A stretch of 34,333 nt of DNA from Candidatus Uhrbacteria bacterium (GCA_016205995.1 JACQSJ010000013.1:1-34333); one strand, 5' to 3'; shown: positions 1 through 8,699, counted from the first letter of the stretch. The notes: generated by a model from the letters alone, not told the origin. Made by a program: numbers and translations.

Positions 1-18
1 CCGCCGCACAGACACTGT

Positions 19-834
19 ATGACCCATCACTTACTTGGCGTGAGAATTGATGATTTTTCCGCGGCAGAAATCGAGACGAAGCTCGAAGACTGGCTGCAGG
101 ACCAGGGGGGACATACCATTGTGACACCCAATGCGGAGTTTTTGCTGGAAGCACGCAAGAGCCCTGCGTTCGCCGACTTGCTTCATCGCAGCGATATCGC
201 GGTGGCGGACTCGGTGAGTCTGCAGTATGCGGCGGCGGCTCTTTCGCAACAGCGGCTCGTACATAGGATTCCTGGCGTGGACATCCTCGAGAAACTTTGT
301 GAGCTCGCCTCACGTCGAGGCGCTCAAATCTTGTTGCTCGGTGGCGCACCATCTTGCGCAGAAGCCTCAACGCAAAAGTTTCAACAACGGTTTGAGACGC
401 TCGATATTGTAGCCATCGATCCAGGATATATCTCGTGGCATGGGGAAGTACTTGAGGTGAGCGAGGATCTCCTGCGACAGATTAACGCTCTCGCTCCGTC
501 GATTGTCGCTGTTGCACTCGGTCACCACAAACAAGAACAGTTCATCGCCCAGGTTCGAGTGGCTTGTCCCAGTGTCAAAATCTGGATCGGTGTGGGTGGA
601 GCGTTTGAGATGATCTCGGGGCAAAAGAAACGTGCCCCGCGTTGGCTCTCCAACGTAGGACTCGAATGGCTCTGGCGTCTACTCATTGAACCTCGGCGTT
701 GGCGCCGCATCTTCCATGCCACGATCGTGTTCCCACTGATCGTCGTCCGAGAGGCGTTCCGCCGTAAAACGTTTCTTCAATCGACCCGTAGTGTATTCAG
801 CGAGGTTATTCAACAATGGGCCAAGGGCCTATAG
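19..834 (+). CDS. WecG/TagA/CpsF family glycosyltransferase
   Basis: This 271-residue protein belongs to the WecG/TagA/CpsF family (GT26), which transfers a sugar such as N-acetylmannosamine onto an undecaprenyl-diphosphate-linked sugar at the inner face of the membrane for surface polymer synthesis. Visible family motifs are TPNAE (36-40), an Asp in IAVADSV (D64) at the position of the proposed catalytic Asp, RIPGVD (83-88), a variant of GxPKQE at 168-174, GVGGAFEMISGQKKRAPRW (191-209) and GLEWLWRL followed by EPRR (214-227). The tail after about 231 is hydrophobic and basic, as expected for membrane attachment. The family is clear, but the exact sugar cannot be read from the sequence. Only 18 nt lie upstream, so its operon partners are out of view. 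gltX follows after a palindromic repeat. Confidence 0.9.
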   Translation: MTHHLLGVRIDDFSAAEIETKLEDWLQDQGGHTIVTPNAEFLLEARKSPAFADLLHRSDIAVADSVSLQYAAAALSQQRLVHRIPGVDILEKLCELASRRGAQILLLGGAPSCAEASTQKFQQRFETLDIVAIDPGYISWHGEVLEVSEDLLRQINALAPSIVAVALGHHKQEQFIAQVRVACPSVKIWIGVGGAFEMISGQKKRAPRWLSNVGLEWLWRLLIEPRRWRRIFHATIVFPLIVVREAFRRKTFLQSTRSVFSEVIQQWAKGL

Positions 835-839
835 ATCCT

Positions 840-880
840 AACCACCCCTAGCCCCTCCTTAAAAAGGAGGGGAACCGAAT
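840..880 (+). repeat. GC-rich palindromic repeat, copy 1
   Basis: The core is CCCCTCCTT (852-860), loop AAA, AAGGAGGGG (864-872), a perfect 9-bp stem. The flanks (AACCACCCCTA on the left, GGAACCGAAT on the right) match the copy at 22285. The right arm doubles as the Shine-Dalgarno of gltX, whose ATG is at 883, so folding would hide the ribosome binding site. Confidence 0.8.
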
Positions 881-882
881 CT

Positions 883-2349
883 ATGAACGTCAAGACCCGT
901 TTCCCCCCATCACCAACAGGATTTCTCCACGTCGGCTCACTGCGCACGGCTCTGTACAACTATCTCTTTGCGAAGAAGCACGGAGGGACGTTTATTGTAC
1001 GCGTAGAGGACACGGATCGTGAACGACTTGTTGAAGGCGCGGTCGAGTCCTTGATTCGCACACTTAAAACAGTCGGCATCAGCTACGACGAAGGCCCCAT
1101 CCTCGTTGGCGACAAACTTTCAGAGAAGGGAGGCAACGGTCCCTATACACAATCGCAGCGCCTTCCTATCTATAAAGAGCACGCCCAAAAGCTCGTAGAG
1201 CAGGGGAGTGCGTACTACTGCTTTTGCTCAAAGGAGCGTCTCGAGGAATTACGCAATCAACAGCAGATCGCCAAACTTCAAACCAAGTACGATCGTCACT
1301 GCTTAAAGCTCGACGCACAGGAGATCTCTCGCCGGCTCGCAGCAGGGGAGTCACATGTGATCCGTCTTCAGATTCCCGATGGCGAAACAACATTTCAAGA
1401 CGAAATCCGCGGATCCATCACGATCAGCAATTCTGAAATCGACGATCAAGTCCTCATGAAGGCGGATGGATTCCCGACGTACCATCTTGCGGTCGTCGTT
1501 GACGACCACCTCATGGGGGTCACGCACATCATCCGCGGTGAGGAGTGGATCTCAAGTGTTCCCAAACACGTCATCTTGTACAAGGCGTTTAGATTCCCCA
1601 TGCCGTCGTTTGCCCACTTGCCGCTCATCTTGAATCCAGACAAGTCCAAGCTCTCCAAGCGCCAGGGCGACGTGGCCGTCGAGGACTACCTCGAGAAAGG
1701 CTACCTTCCAGAGGCATTGGTGAACTTTGTCGCCCTTCTTGGCTTTAATCCGACAGGGGACCGCGAGATCTACACGATCGACGAACTCATAGAAGCCTTT
1801 GACCTTACAAAAGTGAATAAGAGTGGAGCGGTGTTCGATCGCACAAAACTCGACTGGATGAATGGGCAGTACATTCGTTCCATCGATTCTAAGCGACTGT
1901 TTGAGCTTGCCCAGCCATGCTTTGGGGATGCATCGACCCTTCCAGACGAACAGAAGAAGAAAATACTCGGAGTCGAGAAAGAACGACTTGTCACGCTCAA
2001 GGAACTCGAGGAACGGGCGAAGATGTACTTGGCGCTTCCGGAGTATCCTGCAACAGATCTCGTGTGGAAAAAGGCAGACGCCCAGGATGCGACACTTCAT
2101 CTCACGAATCTCTTGAAGCTCGTCGAGTCAACAGAGCCCGCGGTGTTTGATCGTCGTGAGTTGATTGAAGAGGCCATCAAGAAGTATATTGGAGATAACG
2201 GATATCAGAATGGAAACGTACTCTGGCCGCTGAGAGTCGCGCTTTCAGGCCAAACACAATCGTCAGGGCCGTTTGATCTTCTCTGGGTGCTAGGCGCACA
2301 CGAGGGGATACAACGCATCACGATCGCTATCGATAAACTTACGTCATGA
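883..2349 (+). CDS. gltX: Glutamyl-tRNA synthetase
   Basis: Class I glutamyl-tRNA synthetase, which charges tRNA-Glu (and possibly tRNA-Gln if a GatCAB amidotransferase exists elsewhere). The Rossmann-fold signature PPSPTGFLHVGS (8-19) carries the HIGH-like motif at H16. The KMSKS-like motif is KLSKR (256-260). A zinc site like that of the E. coli enzyme is visible as C113, C115, Y136 and C140. The length of 488 residues is normal. The ATG at 883 is preceded by AAGGAGG at a slightly long spacing, supplied by a palindromic repeat. The TGA stop overlaps the ATG of the next gene (ATGA), which implies translational coupling. Confidence 0.97.
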   Translation: MNVKTRFPPSPTGFLHVGSLRTALYNYLFAKKHGGTFIVRVEDTDRERLVEGAVESLIRTLKTVGISYDEGPILVGDKLSEKGGNGPYTQSQRLPIYKEHAQKLVEQGSAYYCFCSKERLEELRNQQQIAKLQTKYDRHCLKLDAQEISRRLAAGESHVIRLQIPDGETTFQDEIRGSITISNSEIDDQVLMKADGFPTYHLAVVVDDHLMGVTHIIRGEEWISSVPKHVILYKAFRFPMPSFAHLPLILNPDKSKLSKRQGDVAVEDYLEKGYLPEALVNFVALLGFNPTGDREIYTIDELIEAFDLTKVNKSGAVFDRTKLDWMNGQYIRSIDSKRLFELAQPCFGDASTLPDEQKKKILGVEKERLVTLKELEERAKMYLALPEYPATDLVWKKADAQDATLHLTNLLKLVESTEPAVFDRRELIEEAIKKYIGDNGYQNGNVLWPLRVALSGQTQSSGPFDLLWVLGAHEGIQRITIAIDKLTS

Positions 2350-3542
2350 GACGATATCTCCTCTCAAGCTTGATATTGAGCACGCTCGTCCTACTTGGGT
2401 CGGGAGTGTATGCGTTTGCCCAGGAGCTGTCGACGGATCAAATCAACGCGCTCAACGATGAGATTGAACAGAAGCAGCAGTCAATCGATCAGCTCAACCG
2501 CCAAATTGATACCTACAAGGACAAAATAGAAGAGAAGCAGGCACAGGAAGCGACGTTGTACGGTGAGCTTGATCTCTTGGACAACAGGATCGCAAAGACA
2601 CAGCTTGATATTGAGGCCACGGAGGCGGAGATTGATTTAGTGAACGCCCAAATCGCGCTTATTGAGCAAGAAGTCCATGATCTTGAAACGCTCATGAACA
2701 AGGACTTAGAGTTGGTTGCTCAGGTGATTCAAAAAATCGAGGTGCAGGACAACACACTCCCACTTCAGCTCGTGTTTGGCACAGACTCGTTTTCAGAATT
2801 CTTTAACAACCTCGAACAGCTTGAGGCGGTGAGCTCGGATCTTAAGACGGCGGTCGACACGGCGCGACAGTCAAAGGCACAGCTTCTTGAAAAACACGAA
2901 GCACAGCAGGGGAAGAAGGTTCAATTGACAGGACTCAGCGAATCACTTGCACAAGAGGGACGACGCCTTGAGGCCTCTGTGGGGGCGAAGTCGTCTTTGT
3001 TGGCCGTAACGCAAGACTCCGAGGCTCAGTTCCAGGCGCTCCTTGAGGATCTCCGACAGGAACAGGCATACCTGAATCAACAGATTGCCTTGCTTCAAAA
3101 GGACATCGAAGGAAGACTTAACGCCACAGACGAACTCGGCGATTCCTCAGTCTTATCGTGGCCCGTTGACCCGACCATTCGGGGGATCTCGGCCTACTAT
3201 CACGACCCGTCGTATCCATTCCGTCATTTGTTTGAGCACTCGGGACTTGACCTGCCGGCTCCGACTGGAACACCGGTTCGGGTCGCTGCGCCCGGATACG
3301 TCGCCTGGACGCGGCAGGGGACACTCTACGGAAATTACATCATGGTCATTCACACAAACGGCCTAGCGACCCTCTATGCGCATCTTTCTCGAATCGATGT
3401 AAGCGCTGACCAATTTGTGGGACGTGGGGACCAAATTGGCGCCGTTGGTAGCACGGGGCTTTCAACGGGTCCGCATCTTCACTTTGAGGCTCGACTCAAT
3501 GGGATCCCGACGGACCCTCTTGATTACTTGATTGCGTATTAG
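2346..3542 (+). CDS. M23 (LytM/EnvC-like) murein endopeptidase with coiled coil
   Basis: A secreted peptidoglycan hydrolase of 398 residues. It has a signal peptide (about 1-25, basic start then a hydrophobic core). A long coiled coil follows (about 30-255, with heptads rich in Q, E, L and I), as in EnvC/FtsX-regulated hydrolases. The C-terminal M23 domain (about 270-395) contains H298-x3-D302 and H377-x-H379, with a further His at 346. Zinc ligands (H298, D302, H379) and the general-base histidines are therefore all present and the enzyme should be active. EnvC-type proteins of this kind can also be non-catalytic activators, but this one keeps the catalytic residues. It overlaps gltX by 4 nt and has no separate Shine-Dalgarno, so it is probably translated by coupling. 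Confidence 0.9.
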   Translation: MRRYLLSSLILSTLVLLGSGVYAFAQELSTDQINALNDEIEQKQQSIDQLNRQIDTYKDKIEEKQAQEATLYGELDLLDNRIAKTQLDIEATEAEIDLVNAQIALIEQEVHDLETLMNKDLELVAQVIQKIEVQDNTLPLQLVFGTDSFSEFFNNLEQLEAVSSDLKTAVDTARQSKAQLLEKHEAQQGKKVQLTGLSESLAQEGRRLEASVGAKSSLLAVTQDSEAQFQALLEDLRQEQAYLNQQIALLQKDIEGRLNATDELGDSSVLSWPVDPTIRGISAYYHDPSYPFRHLFEHSGLDLPAPTGTPVRVAAPGYVAWTRQGTLYGNYIMVIHTNGLATLYAHLSRIDVSADQFVGRGDQIGAVGSTGLSTGPHLHFEARLNGIPTDPLDYLIAY

Positions 3543-3546
3543 ACCT

Positions 3547-3750
3547 ATGACCCTTGAGCTCACACTCAAAATTCTCGGCTGGATGTTCACGATTATCCCG
3601 TTCAGTACATTCACAGTCATCAGCATCAACCTCATCAAAGGGGTAGGGAAGGACGACCCCCTGATCCTGGCGTTAGCGTTGATCGGACTCACGATGTTCC
3701 TGATGGGGGTGATTACGCTCATTCTCGTGTACCTGACCAGCTATATTTAG
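3547..3750 (+). CDS. Small two-helix membrane protein, unknown function
   Basis: A 67-residue protein with two hydrophobic segments (about 8-27 and 38-63) joined by a short polar loop containing GVGKDD. I recognise no family. I chose the ATG at 3547, four bases after the peptidase stop. An in-frame TTG at 3532 overlapping the upstream gene is possible; neither has a clear Shine-Dalgarno. It lies last in the gltX-peptidase cluster. No convincing terminator follows in the 186-nt gap to ftsQ, which is transcribed toward it. Confidence 0.6.
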   Translation: MTLELTLKILGWMFTIIPFSTFTVISINLIKGVGKDDPLILALALIGLTMFLMGVITLILVYLTSYI

Positions 3751-3936
3751 CTCTTCATGCGTACGACCTACAACAGTCCCAACGCGAGAGCGGGGACATT
3801 TTTGTTTGGAGTGTTTCTGATACTGTAGCGTCGCACAATAAACCTTCTGCGACACCCTTGGGTACGAGGCTTGTTGTCTAGCGCCGACCGGCTCCATCGT
3901 CGAGGAAATTTGTTACGTCTGACCACGTTCGACTTC

Positions 3937-4782
3937 CTACTTGTAGTACACCTTATCTCCAAAACGCAGGTCGATATATTCAAGGGCCGAGGTGTCCGTG
4001 ATCTCCTGTAGCACGACGATTAAATTCCTGTACTGGGCGTCGATGTCTCCTGTGAGGTCAAAGAGGATGCTGTACCCGGGTTCTGTGACAAGTTTGACCC
4101 ACTTCCCTGCCAGACGGTCAATTTCAACGTATGCATAGACGACTCCTCCTTGCGTCAGCTGTTCAAGGAATCTGAACGCGCTCTCGACCTCATTGGGAGT
4201 CAGGACGATGGAACCGACCTCGACCGAGACATTGTTTGCGTCGATAAAAATTGGGAGCTCCTTCAGGTTAGGCTGCAGCAGGATGCTGTCCTGTTCGTCT
4301 TTGACCTCCCGTACGACCACCCCCTCAAGATCGACGACGTAGAGTCGATTCTGAGTTCGCCAGAACAATTGAGAGGTACGCTCCTCAAGTTGAATGAACA
4401 AGGTCCCCTCCCTCAGACCAACCGTGACAGAAGCAAGGGCGAACTGGTTCTGCAGAAGCGCTGAGAGCTTGTCGGGTGAGAAAAGAAATCGATTCGTCTG
4501 CGTAAAAAAGAGCAGGGCGCGATCCTGAAGGGCCCCCGAGACAGTAGATTCAAGTGTGGCGATATCAAGGTACTCGACGCCTGTTATGACAACGGTTTGG
4601 ATGCGAAAGGCTGGGTGTGTGAACATCCCTGTTCCAAGGGCAAGGAGAGCTAAACATAATCCCCCCACGGAAACCATCTGTCTCCATGGAACGGGTTTTC
4701 GGCCGTCCAAATGAGGATTTCGGTAGCTTCGAGACCGATACCTCCTTTTCTGTGCTTGTTTGAAATAGTCCCGATGAGCCAT
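3937..4782 (-). CDS. ftsQ: FtsQ/DivIB-type cell division protein
   Basis: A single-pass membrane protein of 281 residues. It has a basic cytoplasmic N-terminus and one transmembrane helix (VGGLCLALLALGTGMF). A POTRA-type segment follows, beginning FRIQTVVITGVEYLD, and then a beta-rich FtsQ domain with VYAYVEID near the C-terminus. FtsQ links the division complex FtsB/FtsL to the periplasm. Sequence identity in this family is always low; the architecture plus the neighbour alr support the call. The ATG at 4782 starts 7 nt after the alr stop. A TTG at 4797 overlapping alr would add five residues and seems less likely. It is the last gene of the lysS operon. Confidence 0.8.
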   Translation of the reverse strand: MAHRDYFKQAQKRRYRSRSYRNPHLDGRKPVPWRQMVSVGGLCLALLALGTGMFTHPAFRIQTVVITGVEYLDIATLESTVSGALQDRALLFFTQTNRFLFSPDKLSALLQNQFALASVTVGLREGTLFIQLEERTSQLFWRTQNRLYVVDLEGVVVREVKDEQDSILLQPNLKELPIFIDANNVSVEVGSIVLTPNEVESAFRFLEQLTQGGVVYAYVEIDRLAGKWVKLVTEPGYSILFDLTGDIDAQYRNLIVVLQEITDTSALEYIDLRFGDKVYYK

Positions 4783-4789
4783 ACACTGA

Positions 4790-5929
4790 CTACACAATCA
4801 CTCGAGGAAGGAGCGGATTGATGCGTGTCACAACCTCGTAGGAGATTGTTTGGGCCGTCTTGGCAAGATCATCCGCAGAAATCCGGTGCAGACCATCTGT
4901 CCCCAATAGTATCACCTCATCCTCTTTTTGAGGTTGCGCAACCTGGGACACATCCACCATCATCATGTTCATACAGACTCGCCCGAGCACCTTGCATCGC
5001 GTCCCTTTGATAAGGACTTCTGACTTGCTCGAGAACCCGCGATCGTACCCATCCCAGTAGCCAACCGGAACCACGGCGATCCGTCCGCTCCGCTTCATGG
5101 CTTCCGAGAGCCCATAGCCGATGGGCTCCCCCATCGCGACCGTCTTGACTTGCGCAATGCGTGACTTCCACGTCAACACGGGTTGAAGGTCGCAGGAAAA
5201 TCCTTGCGTCCGAACCGTGTCCTCAACGATCTCTGAGGACCAGAGCCCATACATCGAGATCCCGGCGCGCACAAAATTGAGGTGCGTCTGCGGATACAAG
5301 ATGATGGCCGCCGAGCACGCACAATGCTTCCAAGTCGGATCGATCCCCGCATCGACAAACCGACTTCGGGCTTTCTGAAATTTGAGATACTGACCGGTCG
5401 CAAATTCTGGATTACGAGAGTCCTCGACATTGGCAAAGTGTGTAGAAAGACCCTCGACCCGCACCATCGTCGACCGTTGGAGAAGCCGGATGATATCGTC
5501 TTGGTCTTGTGGATGGACCCCCTGCCTATTCGTTCCCGTTTCAATCTTGATGTGCGCAGGGAACGGTCGTGCGAGCTCAAGCCCCACTCCCTGTGCCCGC
5601 TCAATCCCCTCCTTGTCATACAACGTCAGGTGAATGTTGGCTCGAAGCGCATCCTTGTAACGGTCGAACATGGTGTAGCCCAGAACCAGGATGAGGCTCG
5701 AGGGACCCCATTCCCGTAATTGGAGGGCATCGTCGATCGAGTCGACCGCAAACGTATCGACGCCATTGGTACGAGCAATCGTCGTGACTTCTCGAAGGCC
5801 ATGACCGTAGGCATTGGCTTTGACGACGGCACAAAAACGCGCCTCTGGATCCAGGAGCGCCTGCAGACTGGCGATGTTGGAACCCAAAGCGCGGGCACTG
5901 ACCTCAACCCATGTTCGGTGTGCGTGCAT
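4790..5929 (-). CDS. alr: Alanine racemase
   Basis: A PLP-dependent racemase that makes D-alanine for peptidoglycan. K37 in AVVKANAYGHG is the PLP Schiff-base lysine, Y272 in EPIGYG the second catalytic base, and R221 in VRAGISMYG the PLP-pyridine partner. At 379 residues it has standard length. Its motif near 319-321 reads CMN where most family members have CMD, a possible active-site variation. The start overlaps the Nudix gene by 26 nt. That overlap looks real, because the N-terminus HRTWVEVSARAL matches the usual beginning of the family. The neighbouring ftsQ makes this a cell-wall and division block. Confidence 0.95.
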   Translation of the reverse strand: MHAHRTWVEVSARALGSNIASLQALLDPEARFCAVVKANAYGHGLREVTTIARTNGVDTFAVDSIDDALQLREWGPSSLILVLGYTMFDRYKDALRANIHLTLYDKEGIERAQGVGLELARPFPAHIKIETGTNRQGVHPQDQDDIIRLLQRSTMVRVEGLSTHFANVEDSRNPEFATGQYLKFQKARSRFVDAGIDPTWKHCACSAAIILYPQTHLNFVRAGISMYGLWSSEIVEDTVRTQGFSCDLQPVLTWKSRIAQVKTVAMGEPIGYGLSEAMKRSGRIAVVPVGYWDGYDRGFSSKSEVLIKGTRCKVLGRVCMNMMMVDVSQVAQPQKEDEVILLGTDGLHRISADDLAKTAQTISYEVVTRINPLLPRVIV

Positions 5930-6338
5930 GCAGGAAGATGTGAAGAATATCGTTATTCGCCGAAAGGCTGTCGTAGTCGAGCGCCTCCGCGGGCGTCGGC
6001 CATGCGTGCTGGTAGGCCTTCTCGTCTTCGAGCCTCACGTCACCCTCCCCTACCACGCAATAGAAACAATGCACATGGACGCGCAATACCTTTTCCGGCA
6101 GATCCCAATCATGGTGGTGGAGATGAAAGAACGAGGACTCGAGGATTGGGAGCCCTGTTTCCTCGGTGACCTCACGGTGCATAGCCGCCTCTGGTGTCTC
6201 CCCTGCTTCAAGTTTGCCACCCGGGAACTCCCACTGTTTATCCCACATCGGGTTGTTGTCACGACGTTGGATGAGCAGGATTTTCCCAGCCCGTTCACAG
6301 ATAGCGATGGCGATCTCGATTTCCTTAAGCGGTTTCAT
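5904..6338 (-). CDS. Nudix hydrolase (MutT-like)
   Basis: A 144-residue Nudix hydrolase. The Nudix box runs from G41 to L63 and fits GX5EX7REUXEEXGU exactly (E47, R55-E56, E59-E60, G62). The N-terminal LLIQRRD and WEFPGG resemble MutT, which removes oxidised dGTP; DNA repair or nucleotide sanitation is the likely role, but substrate specificity cannot be read off. I used the ATG at 6338, which overlaps the stop of the upstream gene as ATGA; a longer reading frame extends to 6491 but only shadows that gene. Its 3' end overlaps alr by 26 nt. Confidence 0.9.
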   Translation of the reverse strand: MKPLKEIEIAIAICERAGKILLIQRRDNNPMWDKQWEFPGGKLEAGETPEAAMHREVTEETGLPILESSFFHLHHHDWDLPEKVLRVHVHCFYCVVGEGDVRLEDEKAYQHAWPTPAEALDYDSLSANNDILHIFLHARTPNMG

Positions 6339-6706
6339 ACTTTCTTGAGGCGCATCATGGGCACATAGTGGCCGCTCTCCCCCATCCAGACAATGAGAGC
6401 CGTTTCCAGATCGAGCTGGTCGTGACCGAGGACAATGAGATCTGGCGCGACGTCCTGGACGATGTCGAAGGTCGAGGGTTCCTGGTCGCACAACTGTGCA
6501 CGGTCGACCATCGGGAGCGCCTGAATCTTTTCGAGACGTTTGTGCTCGTGATGGGCGGGTCTGCGACCCTTGAACACGACGACATGTGCATCGCGAGCGA
6601 CTCCTACGACCAGTTCTGTGCCGCGAGCCTTTGCCGCGCGCAGGAAAAATGTATGCCCAGCATGAATCCCATCGAACGTTCCGAACACCAACACGCGCTT
6701 GTGCAT
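6335..6706 (-). CDS. Cytidylyltransferase-fold nucleotidyltransferase (TagD/RibL-like)
   Basis: A 123-residue single-domain nucleotidyltransferase. It carries GTFDGIHAGH (9-18) with the HxGH motif, then VVGVARD, a KGRRP segment, and VLGHDQ near 93. These match the glycerol-3-phosphate cytidylyltransferase and archaeal FAD synthetase (RibL) families, which transfer CMP or AMP from CTP or ATP to a phosphorylated small molecule with release of pyrophosphate. FMN adenylylation or glycerol-phosphate activation are both possible. The final ISSE-type motif of TagD is not seen, so I leave the substrate open. It lies 2 nt after lysS and overlaps the Nudix gene by 4 nt. Confidence 0.82.
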   Translation of the reverse strand: MHKRVLVFGTFDGIHAGHTFFLRAAKARGTELVVGVARDAHVVVFKGRRPAHHEHKRLEKIQALPMVDRAQLCDQEPSTFDIVQDVAPDLIVLGHDQLDLETALIVWMGESGHYVPMMRLKKV

Positions 6707-6708
6707 AC

Positions 6709-8181
6709 TTACTCTCGTTCGGGGCGCAGCGTTGGGAAGAGGATCACTTCCTTGAGGTTTGGCGCGTCCGTGATGAATGCAGCGAGTCGGTCTATGCCGA
6801 TTGCCATCCCGCTTGTGGGCGGCATTCCGTGAGCGAGTGCGTTCAAAAACTCTTCGTCCATGAATTGTGCGACGTCGCTTCCCTGTTCTCGAAGGGTCTG
6901 CTGTTCTTCAAATCGACGACGCTGCTCCAGTGGATCGTTGAGCTCGTGATAGTATGCGTTGATAATCTCCTGACCTTTGACGATCAGCTGAATGGAGGCG
7001 CTCTTTGTTTCGTCGTCCGGATTTTGTCGAGCGAGGGGCTTGAGTTCTAATGGATAGTCCAACACCCATGTTGGCTGGTTGAACAGCGGACGAGCCGTTT
7101 TTTTGAAGAGCTCGTCATACCACTCCCCTATTCCGACACAGCGAGAAAAATCGATTTCCAGCTTCGCGTCGGACGCGGCTTTCGCAAGCGATTCGGTTGT
7201 GCGGTGCTCGTCAATGTCGATCCCGCATGCTTGTTGAACGGCTTCGCGGAATGTGACGCGCGGCCAAGACGCTTCAAAGTCAATCATCGTTCCTTCATGA
7301 GAGAGCTGCAATGTTCCGGTCGCCTGCCGCACGATGTGACGCATGATGTCTTCCAGCGTTTGGATAAACGTCTCTTTTGGCACAAACGCCCAGTACAACT
7401 CAATGGTCGTGAACTCCGGGTTATGGGACTGATCAATCCCCTCGTTTCGGAAAAGCCGACCAATTTCGTAAACTTTCTCGAAGCCACCGATGATGAGACG
7501 CTTAAGATAAATCTCCGGTGCGATTCGAAGGTAGAGATCCGAATGAAGCGCGTTGTGGTGCGTGATGAACGGTCTTGCGTTGGCGCCACCCGGTATCGGC
7601 TGAAGGATGGGCGTTTCCACTTCAAGAAAGTCCCTCGAGTCCAAAAAAGAACGCAGCGAAGAAATGAGCTTTGAACGAACGATGAATCGTTGACGAACGT
7701 CAGGATTCACGAGCAGGTCAAGTTCGCGCTGACGATAGCGCGCTTCAACATCACTCAACCCATGCCACTTTTCAGGCAGAGGAAGGATGGCCTTACTTAA
7801 GAGTTGCTGTTTGACAACCTCAACGGTTTTCTCACCTTTCTTTGTGACGAAGACGACTCCCTCCACGCCAAGGAAATCTCCGACATCTGTCGTCTCATGG
7901 AAAAAATTATAGGAGTCCTCTCCGAGGGTATCTTTTTTGAGCGCGATTTGAATCGTTCCGGTCTGATCTTGGAGCTGGCCAAATGTCAGACCGCCATGTG
8001 TACGCAACAAACGGATGCGACCGACGATCTTCACAGTCGTGCCTTTCTCGAGGAGTTCGTCGAAATGTTGTAAAACTTCCTGGGCGGTGTGCGACCGTTG
8101 AGCACGTGTTGGGTATGGATCGATGTGAGCCGCGCGCAATTTCTCGAGGCGCCCCAGCCGATCCTTTTCTTCTTGAATCAT
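6709..8181 (-). CDS. lysS: Lysyl-tRNA synthetase, class II
   Basis: A 490-residue class II enzyme that charges tRNA-Lys. The N-terminal OB-fold anticodon-binding domain spans about 50-125 (KIVGRIRLLRTHGGLTF). Motif 1 is near 173-192 (FLDSRDFLEVETPIL), motif 2 at 241-265 (GRLFRNEGID then HNPEFTTIELYWA), and motif 3 near the C-terminus (GMPPTSGMAIGIDRL). It heads an operon that continues into the cytidylyltransferase, Nudix, alr and ftsQ genes. A strong sigma-70-like promoter lies directly upstream (8212-8241). No Shine-Dalgarno is visible before the ATG, where the leader is AT-rich. Confidence 0.97.
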   Translation of the reverse strand: MIQEEKDRLGRLEKLRAAHIDPYPTRAQRSHTAQEVLQHFDELLEKGTTVKIVGRIRLLRTHGGLTFGQLQDQTGTIQIALKKDTLGEDSYNFFHETTDVGDFLGVEGVVFVTKKGEKTVEVVKQQLLSKAILPLPEKWHGLSDVEARYRQRELDLLVNPDVRQRFIVRSKLISSLRSFLDSRDFLEVETPILQPIPGGANARPFITHHNALHSDLYLRIAPEIYLKRLIIGGFEKVYEIGRLFRNEGIDQSHNPEFTTIELYWAFVPKETFIQTLEDIMRHIVRQATGTLQLSHEGTMIDFEASWPRVTFREAVQQACGIDIDEHRTTESLAKAASDAKLEIDFSRCVGIGEWYDELFKKTARPLFNQPTWVLDYPLELKPLARQNPDDETKSASIQLIVKGQEIINAYYHELNDPLEQRRRFEEQQTLREQGSDVAQFMDEEFLNALAHGMPPTSGMAIGIDRLAAFITDAPNLKEVILFPTLRPERE

Positions 8182-8189
8182 ATTCGAAA

Positions 8190-8216
8190 AAAATACAGCA
8201 AAATATGCCGTATTTT
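8190..8216 (-). terminator. AT-rich hairpin between greA and lysS
   Basis: AAAATAC (8190-8196) pairs with GTATTTT (8210-8216), with a further 2 bp inside and a 7-nt loop. On the minus strand it ends in seven T, so it could end greA transcripts. It overlaps the -10 box of the lysS promoter, so it might instead act as a lysS leader hairpin. Confidence 0.4.
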
Positions 8217-8241
8217 AGTCTATGTAAGTGCTGATTGTCAA
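8212..8241 (-). promoter_or_regulatory. Promoter of the lysS operon
   Basis: On the minus strand, TTGACA (8236-8241) is followed after 18 nt by TAAAAT (8212-8217). The lysS ATG is at 8181, giving a leader of about 25 nt. The -35 box starts immediately after the greA stop codon. Confidence 0.75.
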
Positions 8242-8243
8242 AG

Positions 8244-8699
8244 TTAATGAATCTCGAGAATTCGGTAGGCAATCGTTCCTGAGGGGGCTTGAAACTCAAT
8301 CTTGTCGCCTGGCTTTGCTCCCAAAAACGCCAGACCGATCGGCGACTCGTTGCTGATCTTCCCCTCCAACGGATTGGCCTCGTTTGATCCCACCAGCGAG
8401 AATGTCTTTTTCTTTCCCTCCGTCTCCACCACAAACGTGGTTCCCAAAGCTATTTCTTTTGCGCCTGTCGCATCTTGGACGATCACGAGGTCGTGCATAA
8501 TATCCTCAAGCTCGAGGATGCGCGTCTCGTTGAGGGCCTGCTCTTCCTTGGCGGTTTGATATTCAAAATTTTCCGAGAGGTCACCCATCTCCTTTGCATG
8601 GAGGATACTTTGAGTGATCTCCGGTCGCAGGTTCTTTTTACGGTGTTCGAGCTCCTGCTTCAGCGCTTCGAGTGCCTCTGTGGATAAATAGGTTGGCAT
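8244..8699 (-). CDS. greA: Transcription elongation factor GreA
   Basis: A 151-residue GreA. It rescues backtracked RNA polymerase by stimulating its RNA cleavage. The N-terminal coiled coil carries the catalytic tip GDLSENFEY with D40 and E43, and the C-terminal FKBP-like domain shows SNEANPLEGKISNESPIG and a GDKIEF segment. Both domains have normal length. It stands alone: a 124-nt hairpin element lies directly upstream (8707-8830) and lysS has its own promoter downstream. I could not find a convincing promoter of its own, so it may depend on read-through from the mre/mrd cluster or on a promoter hidden in the hairpin. Confidence 0.97.
   Translation of the reverse strand: MPTYLSTEALEALKQELEHRKKNLRPEITQSILHAKEMGDLSENFEYQTAKEEQALNETRILELEDIMHDLVIVQDATGAKEIALGTTFVVETEGKKKTFSLVGSNEANPLEGKISNESPIGLAFLGAKPGDKIEFQAPSGTIAYRILEIH

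Noticed and set aside
1552..2100. 182-codon minus-strand frame inside gltX
   Set aside because: A shadow of the well-supported gltX frame, without signals.
3751..3936. Possible small gene or terminator in the gap after the small membrane protein
   Set aside because: Only a 6-bp inverted repeat (GTCGCA/TGCGAC) without a T-tract and short frames without start signals; nothing convincing.
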